This document shows positions 51,474 to 61,476 of a stretch of 64,000 nt of DNA, in pieces. The DNA is from Paenibacillus flagellatus. GTDB taxonomy: Bacteria; Bacillota; Bacilli; Paenibacillales; NBRC-103111. Every line of letters begins with the position of its first letter. The first letter of the stretch is position 1. Position numbers and translations under genes: made by a program. Under the pieces are notes generated by a model. It did no database searches and was not told the DNA's origin. It saw only the letters and a list, made by a program, of their open reading frames with translations. Where the stretch lies: NCBI RefSeq assembly GCF_003217775.1, contig NZ_QJVJ01000007.1, positions 186,001 to 250,000 of the forward strand, written 5' to 3'.

Positions 51474-54400
51474 GTGTGGAAACGAACGATGGCGCTCGCG
51501 CTGCTCGGAGCCGCGCTTGCCGGATGGGCGGCCGCTGCGCCGGCAAGGGCGGATGCGCCGGGCGGGGAACCGGTAGCGGTGACGGCGCCGGCTTACCCGG
51601 CCATCGCGCTGGCGCGGGCGTCCGCGGAGGCGTCCGCGCCAGGCCACGAGGCGGAACTGGCGATCGACGGCGACCCGGGCACGTATTGGGATGCAAGTCT
51701 CGGGACGGGCAACGGCGTATGGTGGAAGGCGGAGATGGACCGCGTCCACGATGTCGACCGGGTCGTCGTGCGGACGTACGCCGACGGGACCCGGTATTAC
51801 CGGTACCGCGTGGAGACCAGTTTGGACGGTACGACGTGGACGACGGCGGCGGAAAAAACGGACGACGCGATCGCGACCTCGTCGGGAACGGTTCATCCGA
51901 TCGGAAGGGCGGCCCGGTACGTGAAAGTGACGATGACGTTCAACTCGGCCAACAACAGCGTGCACCTCGCCGAGTTCGCGGCATACGGCTCGCCGTCGGA
52001 CGAGCTGACGAGCGGCAAACGAGCGTGGGCCGACGACAGCGAAGCCGGTCACGGGGCGGAGCTGGCGATCGACGCGGACGCGACGAACGCCAGCTACTGG
52101 AGCGCCTACGTCAACCGCCAAGCGGCGACGCAGGCGGAGGACGGCGAGTATTGGTACGTCGATTTGGCGGGCGATTACCGGATCGACGCGGTAAGCGTAC
52201 GCCAATACGTCGACGGCAGCCGCTCCTACACGTATTCGGTGCAAGCGAGCCGGGACGGCTTGCACTGGCACCCGGTAGCGGCGAAGACGGATTTCCGCGC
52301 CGCGACGGATGTCGGCGACTGGTACGCCGCCGGCGGCGTCCAAGCCCGCTACCTGCGGATGCACATGACCGGCAACACGGCGAACGACGCCGTCCACCTG
52401 TCCGACTTCGAGGCGTACGGCGGGCCGGTCCGGCCGTATGCCGAGGCGGTCCGGTGGAGCATGGAGGACGACGGCGCGCGGATGCGCGACGGCGCCGGCG
52501 ATGCGGACGGCGTGCCGATCGACGCCGTCGTCGCGGACGGCTTCCGCGGGCGGGCGCTTCAATTCGACGGCGTCCGGTCGCGGCTCGCGATCGATCGGCC
52601 CGACCTGCCGGGCCCTTGGACCGCCGCGTTCTGGGTATACCGGCAGGACAGCCCGAACGCGGCCGCGATTCTAATGGAATCCGCCGCGGCCAGCCTGCGT
52701 CTCGAGCAGGAAGGCGGCGCGAACAAGGCGGGCTTCACCCTGTACGGCACGGCGGATTATACGTTCGACTACACGGTGCCGCTGCAGACGTGGACCCACC
52801 TCGCCTATGTGAGCGACGGCGCCGGCATGAAGCTGTATGCCGACGGGACGCTCGTCGGCTCCGTTCCGAACGCGGCCGTTCCGCTTCCGATGCGTTCGCT
52901 CGGCGCGGCCTTTCATTCGATGAAAGGACGGCTGGACGAGGTCCGCCTGTTCGACCGCGCGCTGACGGACGCGCAAATCGCCGAGCTGGTCGACCGCGAC
53001 GCGCTCCGGGTCGAGGCGCAGCCGGACGAGCCGTCGTACGCCGCCGGCGAGCGGGTGACGATGTCGCTGCGGCTGTCCAACGGCTCCGCCAAGCCGATCA
53101 CCGCCATGAAAGTGACGGCGCGCATCGTCGATCCCGATCTGCCGCAGCCCTTGGCCGACGTCGAGCTGGCGTCCGGCGTCACGGTCGCGCCCGGGCAGTC
53201 CGTCGAGCTGCCGGAGCGGCTTCTCCGGCAGCTCGGGACGAGCGAGCCGGACCAAGCGTATGCCGTCCGGTTGTTCGTTCATCGTCCGGGCGGCGCGGTC
53301 GACGAGTTCGACGGCGGGTTTTTCCGGGTGGGCGGCACCGGCGCGCTTCATACGTACGAAATCGAACGGTTCACGCACGGCGGCGTCCCCGTTTATGCGC
53401 TGGACGGCGGCATGAGCGCCGAGTATACGGTGGAGAAGGCGCTGGAAAACTTGTCCGCTGGCACGTCGCATTCGTGGTACGTATCGGGGCCGGGGCAAGG
53501 GCCGAATCCGGTTCGGGCCGAGCCGTCGTTTCTGAAGCAGTCGGTCGAGCGGACGACGTCGTATTACGATCAATGGCTCGGGGCGAACACGCCGTTCGAT
53601 ACGGTCATCGTCTCCACCGGCGTCGCTTCGGTCCCTTACTTGTCGCGCGCCATGAAGGCGCCGGTGCTGCCGCTTCACTATTTGGCATCGGTAGACGGCG
53701 TGTTCGAGGTGGAGACGATGCTGAAGCAGGCGCGAAAGGACGGGATGCGCGCCTATGCGACGATCGGTCATGACGGCTCGGTTCCGGACGCGGGCGTGGC
53801 GTGGATCAAGCTGCTGTCCGTCCCGCAGGCGTACATCGATTTCCTCGTCCGCCACCAAGTACGGCATGTCGTCTTCGTCGGCAGCGAGGGGCTTCTCGGC
53901 GAAACGACGGCGAAGCGGATCGTATCCGCGGCGGCCGCCGCCTCCGAGTCGATGGAGCCTGCGGACGGCGACATGTACGTCATTTATCCGAACAAGGGCT
54001 CGTCCGCCGATTTGGCGGAGCTTCGGACGAAGCTGCCCGATCTCGGCCGGTATTCGCTCGAAGGCAAGTACCGCAAAGCGTCCGACTGGGAAAGCGGAAT
54101 CGTCCGTCCGCAAATCGCCGCCTTCGTCGACGGCATCCGCAGCGGGACGCCGATTGCCGCCATGACGGGCTTGTTCGACCAGGTCGGCAACCTGTACGAA
54201 GCGGCGAGCCGGATCATGCTCGATTTTTACAAGAAAAACGAAGCGGTGCTGACGGCCGGAAACCCCGGCAGCTTGCCGGTTCGCGGCATTGTGCTCAACC
54301 CGTATTTGATCGCGCACCCGTTCTACGAATCGCGCATCGGCTACGTTCCTTACTTGTTTTGGCAAGGGAACGATCCGGCCTCGGTCGCGAACGATTTCGT

Positions 54401-55907
54401 CGCCGTCAATTTGAAGCGGACGATCCTGTCGCGCTTTCCGAACGCGGCGGTCGAGCAGCTTCCGGTCTGGATCGACGCGACGAACAACTTCGGCGGCTAC
54501 CGGGCCGAAGCGCTGCGGGACGCGCTGCTCGCCGCGGGCTTCGCGAACGTCGAAACGTACGATCGTACCGCCGACGAGGTGTGGGCGGACGACGGCAAGA
54601 CGGCGCCGGTCGAGCGGATCGCGCAGCAGCTGGCGGCGGCCGCTCCCGGCGAGCTGCAGGCGTGGGACGACCAGCTGGCCCCGCTTACGCCGGACGACAT
54701 CGCCAAGTACGGCGAGAGCCTGATCGAGCCCGGGCCGAACGAACGGATCGGGCTGCTGGCGAGCTGGCGGTTCGACGAGCCCGCGGCGACCGCGGGAGCG
54801 GGTACGGATCGCTCCGCTGCAGCCGACGGTTCGGGGAACGGGCGCGATGCGACGATTCGCGGCGCCGTGCGAACGAGCGCCGGCAAGTCGGGAGGCGCGC
54901 TCCGGTTCGACGGCGACGACGACGTCGTCTATACCGGCTTGCCGGATTCGGCCGCGACGTGGTGGACCGCCGCCCTGTGGGTGAAGCGCGAAGACAATCC
55001 GAACAGCAGCTCGGTGCTATTTAACTCCGGCGAGGCGAGCGTCCGGCTGGAGCAGGCCAGCTTCTCGAACCGGGTCGGCCTGACGGATTACGCCGCCTCC
55101 GCGGATTATACGTTCGATTACGAGGCGCCGGTCGGACAATGGACCCATTTGGCATTCGTCGGGACGCCGGCCGGCACGACGCTCTACGTGAACGGCCAGC
55201 CGCGCGACACGATCGCCGCGGCGATTCCGCTGCCCGCGGATACGATCGGCCATTCGTTCAATTCGCTGAAAGGGACCGTAGACGAGATCAAGCTGTTCGG
55301 CAAGGCGCTGCCGCCCGAGGCGATTCAATCGCTGTACGAAGGGCTGTTCCTTCAGCTCGATTTCGAGCAGACCGTAGGGAACGCGGTGTACGACGCGTCA
55401 GGCCTGTCCCATAGCGGCATGCTGTCGGGCGTCTCGTTGGCCGCGGCGGGCAAGCACGGCAACGGCGCCGTCTTCGACGGGCTCGATTCGCATATCCGGC
55501 TCGACCGGGCGAACGTGCACGGCCCCTGGACGGCGGCGATGTGGGTGAAGCGGGCGGATAGCCCGCACCGGAGCGCGAAGCTGCTCGTCTCTCCGTCGAC
55601 GAGCCTCGCCCTGGAGCAGGAAGGCTATACGAACCGGCTCGGCTTCACCCGCTACGGCGTGGCCGACTACACATTCACGTACGAAGCGCCCGTCGGAGTA
55701 TGGACGCACGTGGCGTTCGTATCGGACGGCTCGTCCGTCTCCCTGTACGCGAACGGCGTCCTGCAGCAGTCGATCGCATCGGATATTCCGCTGCCGCTGC
55801 AGTACGTCGGCAACACGTATTATCCGCTGGAAGGGACGATCGACGACCTGCACGTGTACGAACGGGCGCTCGGCGCATCGGAGATCGCCGCCCTGGCCGT
55901 CCCTTGA
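51474..55907 (+). CDS. Giant secreted multi-module protein with unrecognised central domain
   Basis: A 1477-residue exported protein with a signal peptide (WKRTMALALLGAALAGWAAA, cleavage near 26). In order: two discoidin (F5/8 type C) modules (about 42-173 and 183-316), a LamG-like module (326-506), a beta-sandwich linker (510-622; YAAGERVTMSLRLSNGSAKP), a central alpha/beta region of about 470 residues (623-1092) that I do not recognise, and two more LamG-like modules (about 1096-1293 and 1293-1476). The centre contains FDTVIVSTGVASVPYLSRAM and VRHVVFVGSEGLLGETTAKR, vaguely like Rossmann-type or cell-wall-binding repeats. The GTG start follows AAGGCGGG. A cre palindrome overlies its promoter. 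Function is unknown but surface glycan binding is clear. Confidence 0.8.
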   Translation: MWKRTMALALLGAALAGWAAAAPARADAPGGEPVAVTAPAYPAIALARASAEASAPGHEAELAIDGDPGTYWDASLGTGNGVWWKAEMDRVHDVDRVVVRTYADGTRYYRYRVETSLDGTTWTTAAEKTDDAIATSSGTVHPIGRAARYVKVTMTFNSANNSVHLAEFAAYGSPSDELTSGKRAWADDSEAGHGAELAIDADATNASYWSAYVNRQAATQAEDGEYWYVDLAGDYRIDAVSVRQYVDGSRSYTYSVQASRDGLHWHPVAAKTDFRAATDVGDWYAAGGVQARYLRMHMTGNTANDAVHLSDFEAYGGPVRPYAEAVRWSMEDDGARMRDGAGDADGVPIDAVVADGFRGRALQFDGVRSRLAIDRPDLPGPWTAAFWVYRQDSPNAAAILMESAAASLRLEQEGGANKAGFTLYGTADYTFDYTVPLQTWTHLAYVSDGAGMKLYADGTLVGSVPNAAVPLPMRSLGAAFHSMKGRLDEVRLFDRALTDAQIAELVDRDALRVEAQPDEPSYAAGERVTMSLRLSNGSAKPITAMKVTARIVDPDLPQPLADVELASGVTVAPGQSVELPERLLRQLGTSEPDQAYAVRLFVHRPGGAVDEFDGGFFRVGGTGALHTYEIERFTHGGVPVYALDGGMSAEYTVEKALENLSAGTSHSWYVSGPGQGPNPVRAEPSFLKQSVERTTSYYDQWLGANTPFDTVIVSTGVASVPYLSRAMKAPVLPLHYLASVDGVFEVETMLKQARKDGMRAYATIGHDGSVPDAGVAWIKLLSVPQAYIDFLVRHQVRHVVFVGSEGLLGETTAKRIVSAAAAASESMEPADGDMYVIYPNKGSSADLAELRTKLPDLGRYSLEGKYRKASDWESGIVRPQIAAFVDGIRSGTPIAAMTGLFDQVGNLYEAASRIMLDFYKKNEAVLTAGNPGSLPVRGIVLNPYLIAHPFYESRIGYVPYLFWQGNDPASVANDFVAVNLKRTILSRFPNAAVEQLPVWIDATNNFGGYRAEALRDALLAAGFANVETYDRTADEVWADDGKTAPVERIAQQLAAAAPGELQAWDDQLAPLTPDDIAKYGESLIEPGPNERIGLLASWRFDEPAATAGAGTDRSAAADGSGNGRDATIRGAVRTSAGKSGGALRFDGDDDVVYTGLPDSAATWWTAALWVKREDNPNSSSVLFNSGEASVRLEQASFSNRVGLTDYAASADYTFDYEAPVGQWTHLAFVGTPAGTTLYVNGQPRDTIAAAIPLPADTIGHSFNSLKGTVDEIKLFGKALPPEAIQSLYEGLFLQLDFEQTVGNAVYDASGLSHSGMLSGVSLAAAGKHGNGAVFDGLDSHIRLDRANVHGPWTAAMWVKRADSPHRSAKLLVSPSTSLALEQEGYTNRLGFTRYGVADYTFTYEAPVGVWTHVAFVSDGSSVSLYANGVLQQSIASDIPLPLQYVGNTYYPLEGTIDDLHVYERALGASEIAALAVP

Positions 55908-56033
55908 CAGCGTTTTCGAAAACTAGAAATTCCGTACCTTTTCTGCAAACCAAGTGATTTTTTCGAGATGTCCCCCCTTTATATAATGCGGATGTACGAA
56001 CGAAATCCAAACGAAAAGGGGAACGGACGAACG

Positions 56034-57359
56034 ATGAAACACGGTTGGAAAACGATCGCCCTGGCGGCCGTCCTGCTGCCGGTGCTGGCCGCCTGCTCGT
56101 CTTCGACGGGAAGCGCGCCCGCCGGCGGGCAGCAGGCGCCCAAGACGGCGGAGCCGAACGAACCGGCGAAGCCGGCGGAGGACGTCAAGCTGACGTTCAG
56201 CATCTGGGGGAACGACGACCACAAGAAGACGATCGAGGAAATCGCCGCCAAGTACAAAACGATTCGGCCGAACGTGACGGTCGAGGTGATGACGATTCCG
56301 TTCAACGATTACCAGCAGAAGCTGTCGATCATGATGTCGTCCCGAACCGCCCCGGATATCGGGTGGCTGTCGGATACGATGATTCCGCAGTTTTTGCAGT
56401 CCGGCCAGCTCGCCGACGTGTCGTCGATCCGGTCGGATCCGGCGTACGCCTTCGACGATATGTTCCCGTCCACGCTCGCGCCGCTAACCAAGGACGGCAA
56501 GCTGTACGGCGTTCCGTTCTCGACGCCGCCCTCTATGATCTTTTACAACAAGACGCTGTTCGATCAGAAAGGGTTGAAAACGCCGGCGGAGCTGTACAAG
56601 GAAGGCCGTTGGACGTACGACGAGATGCTCAAGGCGGCGAAGGCGATTTCCGATCCGGCGAAAGGCGTGTACGGCGTCAAGCTCGTCCGCGAGTGGAAAA
56701 GCTGGTCCAGCACGCTGTATTCGCTCGTGAAGGCGTACGGCGGCGACGTGCTCAGCAAAGACGGGACGAAGTTTCTGCTGAACTCGCCGGAGGGCGAGAA
56801 GGCGGTCCAGCTGTACTACGACATGATGTTCAGGGACGGCGTCCATCCGAAGCCGGGGGACCAGACGACGTTCGAAAGCGGCAAGCTCGGCATGTTCCGC
56901 GACGTGTACAGCAGCGTGACGAAGGCGCGCGCGATCAAAGATTTCGAGTGGGACATCGCGCCGATGCCCAAAGGACCGAACGGCGCGGGCGCCTGGGTCG
57001 GGTTCGCCGGCTACGCCGTTTTCCAGGGCGGCAAGCACCCGAAGGAAGCGACCGAGTTTTTGAAATTCGTCTCGAGCAAGGAGTCCATGGCGGCGACGAG
57101 CAAATATTTCGTGCCTTCGCGGAAAAGCGCGCTCGAATCGGACGCGTTCCAAAACGCGGGCGACCGACCGACGAAGGAAGGCATCCGCATCGCCGTCCTC
57201 GAGCAGATGAATGCGGCGGAAGGGCTGCCCTTGCACAAAAACTGGCAGCAAATCGACACGAAGGTGCAAACCCATCTCGACTACTTGTACACCCAAAGCG
57301 CTTCGGTGAAAGAGGTGCTGCAAAAAATGGAGCAGGACGTGACGCCATTGCTGAAGTAG
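56034..57359 (+). CDS. Extracellular sugar-binding lipoprotein (family 1)
   Basis: A 441-residue lipoprotein with lipobox LAAC (Cys19-21 region) and a Ser/Pro/Ala linker. The mature domain has LTFSIWGNDDHKKTIEEIA, APDIGWLSDTMIPQFLQ and YGVPFSTPPSMIFYNK. It is the paralogue of the protein at 49913, but has a proper lipobox and sits with the permeases, so it is probably the true transport subunit. A TATAAT at 55982-55987 with no good -35 may start its transcript. A G/C hairpin follows the gene, then the GH20 gene. Confidence 0.94.
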   Translation: MKHGWKTIALAAVLLPVLAACSSSTGSAPAGGQQAPKTAEPNEPAKPAEDVKLTFSIWGNDDHKKTIEEIAAKYKTIRPNVTVEVMTIPFNDYQQKLSIMMSSRTAPDIGWLSDTMIPQFLQSGQLADVSSIRSDPAYAFDDMFPSTLAPLTKDGKLYGVPFSTPPSMIFYNKTLFDQKGLKTPAELYKEGRWTYDEMLKAAKAISDPAKGVYGVKLVREWKSWSSTLYSLVKAYGGDVLSKDGTKFLLNSPEGEKAVQLYYDMMFRDGVHPKPGDQTTFESGKLGMFRDVYSSVTKARAIKDFEWDIAPMPKGPNGAGAWVGFAGYAVFQGGKHPKEATEFLKFVSSKESMAATSKYFVPSRKSALESDAFQNAGDRPTKEGIRIAVLEQMNAAEGLPLHKNWQQIDTKVQTHLDYLYTQSASVKEVLQKMEQDVTPLLK

Positions 57360-57371
57360 ATTTGCGATTAC

Positions 57372-57389
57372 GGGCCCCTGCGGGGGCCC
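57372..57389 (+). terminator. Short GC hairpin after the binding-protein gene
   Basis: GGGCCCC and GGGGCCC form a seven-base stem with no T-run, between the binding protein and GH20 genes. It is likely to stabilise the upstream mRNA rather than to terminate. Confidence 0.45.
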
Positions 57390-57410
57390 AATCCGAAGGA
57401 GCGATTCGTT

Positions 57411-60400
57411 ATGAGGAAAATCGATTGGACGTTGCGCCCGGCGTTGTTGGTCAAGGGAGCGCTGCTGTCGCTGCTTCTGTTCGCCGCCTTCGCCGTCACC
57501 GCGGCGGCGCAAAAGCCGAACGTCATTCCCAATCTGCAAAGCTGGACCGACGCGGCCGGCGGCGGCGTCTTCGTCTTGAACGGGTCGTCGCGGATCGTCT
57601 CGCTCGATCCGACGCTCGACGAAACGGCCGCCCTGCTCCGGGACGAGCTTCGCGAGCTGAACCGGCTGCAGCTCGCCGTCGTCGCCGGCGGGACGCCGCA
57701 GGCGGGCGACATCGTGCTGGGGCTTGCCGCAGGCGGCGCCGCGATCGGACCGGAGGGCTACACGCTTACGATCGGCACCACCGTTGACATCAGGGGAGAC
57801 GACGTGCGCGGCGTGTTTTACGGGACGCGGACCGTGCTGCAGACGCTGAAGCAGGACGGCGAGCAGCGCGCCGCGCTGCCGAAGGGGACCGCCACCGACG
57901 TGCCCGCCTACAAGGAACGGGCGCTCATGCTCGATACGGCGCGCAAATTTTTCACCCTCGACTTTCTGAAGGAATACGTGAAGCAGATGGCGTGGCTGAA
58001 GCTGAACGTGCTGCACCTTCATTTCACGGACGACCAGGGCTTCCGGCTCGAGAGCAGCGTCCCGGGGCTGACGTCGCCGCAGCATTATACGAAAAACGAA
58101 ATGATCGAGCTCGTCGCGTTCGCAAAAAAGTACCAAATCACGATTATCCCCGAGATCGATTTTCCCGCCCATACGAAGGCGATCACGAACGTCCGCACCG
58201 ATCTTCGCCACAGCTGTCCGAACTTGCGCGATACCGGGGACCTCGACTTGACGAACCCGAACACGGTGCCGTTCGTGAAGGCGCTGATCGACGAATATTT
58301 GCCCATCTTCGACGCGGATTCGTTCCATATCGGCGCGGACGAATATACGTATTTCACGAAATCGCGGCAATACCAGCTCGACTCGCTGCAGGCTTGCCCC
58401 GAAATCATGACCGAGGCGGCCGCGCGCGGGTATTCCGATCCGGGCGACCTGTACCGCGAGTTCATTAACGAGATCAACGATTACATCAAGTCCAAAGGGA
58501 AGAAGACGCGCATCTGGGAATGGTTCGACTACGTCGGAAGCATGCCGGTCGACAACGATATCATCTACGACGCGTGGCTCGGCGAGAACGGCATCCAATC
58601 GAAGTCGGACGCCGGATTCGACCTGATCAATTCCAGCTATCATTACTTGTACATCATCCCGGGACGCAGCGTGCCCGACAAGAAGCATTTGTACGAAACG
58701 TGGGAGCCGTGGATCTGGAGCTCCGCCGCCGACGGCCGGCTGACGAATCCGAACGACCCGCACCTGCTCGGGGCGAAGCTGCACGTCTGGTGCGACGGGC
58801 TGTACACCCCGTTCGTACCGGAATCGGCCATCGACAAAGAAATATCGACGACGCTCAAAGTGTTCGCCGAGCGCATCTGGGGCAGTCCGAAGCGGGCGTC
58901 GTACGCCGCGTTCCTCTCCGATGCGGACCGGATCGGCAACGTGCCGGGCTACGGCTTCGGCCTGATCGGCGACTACAAGCTGGGCGACGCCGCATCCGGC
59001 AAAGCGGCCGACGCCTCGGGCTTCGGCCGCAACGGGACGATCTACGGGCCGGTCGCGGCAGCCGGGCGGTCGGGTACGGGCACGGGCGCCTTGAGCTTCC
59101 AAGGGGGAAGCGACCGCATCCATATCGGCCAGCCCGACGTCGAAGGCGAATGGACGGCGTCGTTCTGGGTGAACCGACAGGCGAGCGGCGCCGTCGCGGC
59201 GAAGCTGCTCGATTCCCCGGTCTCGAGCCTGCGGCTCGAGCAGGTGAACGCGGGCGGCAAAGTCGGCGTCACGAAGTACGGCACGGGCGACTATGCGTTC
59301 AACTATACGGCACCGGTCGGCCAATGGGTGCACCTGACGTTCGTCGGAAGCGGGGCGGGTACGTCGCTGTACGTGAACGGCACGCTGCAGGACACGATCG
59401 GCCAGAGCGTGCCGATGCCGATGACGACGATCGGCGCCTCGCAGCGCTCGTTCAAAGGAACGCTCGACGAAGCGAAGCTGTTCGACCGGGCGCTCGACGC
59501 TACGGCGGTCCGGTCGCTGTACGAAGGGCTCGTGCTGCACTACAGCTTGGAGGAGACGGACCCGGTGGCGGTTCTCGACGGCTCCGGCTTGAGTAACGAT
59601 GCCGGCTTCAAGGGACCGGTGCGGGCCGGAGGCAAGGTCGGCCAAGGACTCGAATTCGGCGGCGGCGACGATTTCGTCTACACGTCGATGCCGGACATCG
59701 CGGACGAATGGACGGCGGCCGTGTGGGTGAGACGGGTCGGCAGTAGCCAAAGCGCGGAAGTGCTCATGAGCTCCCCGGAGGCGAGCCTGCGCGTCAAGCA
59801 AATTTTGTCCGGCAAAGTCGGCTTTACCCGCAACGGAATCAACGACTATTCGTTCCAATACGCGCTCCCGGCGGACGGCAACTGGAAGCATCTGACGTTC
59901 GTGGGCAACGCGCAGGGGACGTCCCTTTACGTGGACGGTACGTTCAGCGAAACGCATCCGGTCCGCATCAAGCTGCCGCTGCAGGCGGTCGGCAAGACGA
60001 CGAGCTCGTTCAAAGGAACGGTCGACGAGCTTCGCGTCTACGACCGGGCGCTCGGCGCGGCGGAAATCGCGCAGCTGTACGCATCGTATCCGATCAATTT
60101 GGCCGCGGGCAAAACGGTGACGGCGGCTACCTACGAGGCCGGACACGGACCGGAGCTGGCCGTCGATGCGGATGCGTCGAACGCGAGCTACTGGGACGCG
60201 GCGCTCGAAGATCAGCCCGGCCGGTGGCTGACCGTCGACCTCGGCAGCTTGAGCGCGATCGAAGGCGTCAAAATCCGCCAGTTCGTCGACGGCACCCGGT
60301 ATTATCATTACACGATCGAGGGCAGCGCGGACGGCGTCAGCTGGACGCCGATCGCCGCCAAGACGACCGACGAGCCCGCGACGGACGCGGGCGACTATTA

Positions 60401-60506
60401 CGCGGCCGCTTTGCAGGCCCGGTACGTCAGGGTGACCGTCACGTTCAACTCGGCCAACAACAGCGTCCACGTGTCCGATCTTCAAGTATACGGCAGAGGG
60501 GTGTAA
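57411..60506 (+). CDS. Secreted GH20 beta-N-acetylhexosaminidase with LamG and discoidin modules
   Basis: A 1031-residue exported enzyme with a signal peptide or anchor (about 11-33). A GH20b-type N-terminal domain (about 45-165) precedes the GH20 barrel (about 167-510). The catalytic pair is Asp310-Glu311 in HIGADEY, with supporting HLHFTDDQGFRLE, IIPEIDFPAH and RIWEWFDY. Two LamG-like modules (about 520-712 and 712-892) and a C-terminal discoidin module (894-1031) follow, of the same types as in the protein at 51474. It should release terminal GlcNAc or GalNAc, or related disaccharides, outside the cell for uptake by the adjacent transporter. The gene lies between binding protein and permeases. 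Confidence 0.95.
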   Translation: MRKIDWTLRPALLVKGALLSLLLFAAFAVTAAAQKPNVIPNLQSWTDAAGGGVFVLNGSSRIVSLDPTLDETAALLRDELRELNRLQLAVVAGGTPQAGDIVLGLAAGGAAIGPEGYTLTIGTTVDIRGDDVRGVFYGTRTVLQTLKQDGEQRAALPKGTATDVPAYKERALMLDTARKFFTLDFLKEYVKQMAWLKLNVLHLHFTDDQGFRLESSVPGLTSPQHYTKNEMIELVAFAKKYQITIIPEIDFPAHTKAITNVRTDLRHSCPNLRDTGDLDLTNPNTVPFVKALIDEYLPIFDADSFHIGADEYTYFTKSRQYQLDSLQACPEIMTEAAARGYSDPGDLYREFINEINDYIKSKGKKTRIWEWFDYVGSMPVDNDIIYDAWLGENGIQSKSDAGFDLINSSYHYLYIIPGRSVPDKKHLYETWEPWIWSSAADGRLTNPNDPHLLGAKLHVWCDGLYTPFVPESAIDKEISTTLKVFAERIWGSPKRASYAAFLSDADRIGNVPGYGFGLIGDYKLGDAASGKAADASGFGRNGTIYGPVAAAGRSGTGTGALSFQGGSDRIHIGQPDVEGEWTASFWVNRQASGAVAAKLLDSPVSSLRLEQVNAGGKVGVTKYGTGDYAFNYTAPVGQWVHLTFVGSGAGTSLYVNGTLQDTIGQSVPMPMTTIGASQRSFKGTLDEAKLFDRALDATAVRSLYEGLVLHYSLEETDPVAVLDGSGLSNDAGFKGPVRAGGKVGQGLEFGGGDDFVYTSMPDIADEWTAAVWVRRVGSSQSAEVLMSSPEASLRVKQILSGKVGFTRNGINDYSFQYALPADGNWKHLTFVGNAQGTSLYVDGTFSETHPVRIKLPLQAVGKTTSSFKGTVDELRVYDRALGAAEIAQLYASYPINLAAGKTVTAATYEAGHGPELAVDADASNASYWDAALEDQPGRWLTVDLGSLSAIEGVKIRQFVDGTRYYHYTIEGSADGVSWTPIAAKTTDEPATDAGDYYAAALQARYVRVTVTFNSANNSVHVSDLQVYGRGV

Positions 60507-60513
60507 CGACAAC

Positions 60514-61476
60514 ATGAACGTTTCGAAGCCGACGCCCGGCGCAGCGCTTGCCTCTCCTCGGATCGACACGGCCGTCGGCGAACGGAAACGGAAGCGGCGG
60601 CGGGGCCGCACGGAGGCCTGGTACGGGTACTTGTTCGTTTCGCCGATGGTGATCGGCTATGCGCTGTTCCTGCTCGGGCCGATCGCGACCGCATTCGCCA
60701 TGAGCTTGACGGACTGGTCGCTCCTCCGGGAGCTGTCGTTCGTCGGACTGGACAATTACCGGCAAGCGTTCGCGGAAGACCCCGTCTTTTGGATCACGGT
60801 CCGCAATACGCTCTATTTCGCCGCCGGACTCGTCCCGCTCAACCTGCTGCTTGCGCTGCTGCTGGCTTTGCTGCTGAAAGGAAGCTTGCCGGGGATGGGG
60901 CTGTTCCGCACCGCCATCTTCACCCCGGTCGTCACGTCCGTCGTCGTCTGGTCGGTCGTCTGGAAATATATGCTGGCGACCGACGCCGGCCTGTTCAATC
61001 AGCTGCTCGGCCTGTTCGGGGTGAAGGGACCGGCCTGGCTGTACGATATGGACTTGGCGATGCCCGTCGTCATCGTCGTGAGCGTGCTGAAAAACGTCGG
61101 CCTGAATATGGTCATCTTCCTTGCCGCGCTGCACGACGTTCCGAAAATGTACGAGGAGGCCGCCGTCATCGACGGCGCCTCCCGATGGAAGCGGCTGACC
61201 CGCGTCACGCTGCCGATGATTTCGCCCGCCGTCTTTCTCGCGCTCGTCCTGACGCTGATCGGCTCGCTCAAAGCGTTCGGGCAAATTTACGTGCTGACCG
61301 GAGGCGGGCCGGGCACGAGCACGCACGTGCTCGTCTACTACATTTACCATCAGGCGTTCAAGCTGTACGAGTTCGGCTACGCCTCGGCGATCGCGTTCCT
61401 GCTGTTTGTATTGACGCTGCTGCTGACGATCGTGCAGTGGACGGTACGGAAAAGGTGGGTGTTCCATGAAACGTGA
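60514..61476 (+). CDS. ABC sugar permease, MalF/UgpA type
   Basis: A 320-residue membrane permease with a positively charged N-terminal tail (KRKRRRGRTEA) and six helices. The EAA loop is MYEEAAVIDGASRWKRLTRV, and GGPGTSTHVLVYYIYHQAF is typical of UgpA-like subunits. It belongs to a different permease branch from the LplB-type subunits in the other two loci. It begins seven bases after the GH20 stop and overlaps the next permease by 11 bases. Confidence 0.95.
   Translation: MNVSKPTPGAALASPRIDTAVGERKRKRRRGRTEAWYGYLFVSPMVIGYALFLLGPIATAFAMSLTDWSLLRELSFVGLDNYRQAFAEDPVFWITVRNTLYFAAGLVPLNLLLALLLALLLKGSLPGMGLFRTAIFTPVVTSVVVWSVVWKYMLATDAGLFNQLLGLFGVKGPAWLYDMDLAMPVVIVVSVLKNVGLNMVIFLAALHDVPKMYEEAAVIDGASRWKRLTRVTLPMISPAVFLALVLTLIGSLKAFGQIYVLTGGGPGTSTHVLVYYIYHQAFKLYEFGYASAIAFLLFVLTLLLTIVQWTVRKRWVFHET

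Noticed and set aside
51936-60466. A mobile or long DNA repeat linking the two secreted-protein genes
   Set aside because: Identity is short and confined to homologous discoidin modules; there are no terminal repeats or transposase.
56484-60611. A minus-strand open frame of over 1300 codons opposite the GH20 gene
   Set aside because: Composition is dominated by Arg, Val and Asp from the reverse frame, and no motif is seen. The plus strand has intact catalytic and module sequences.
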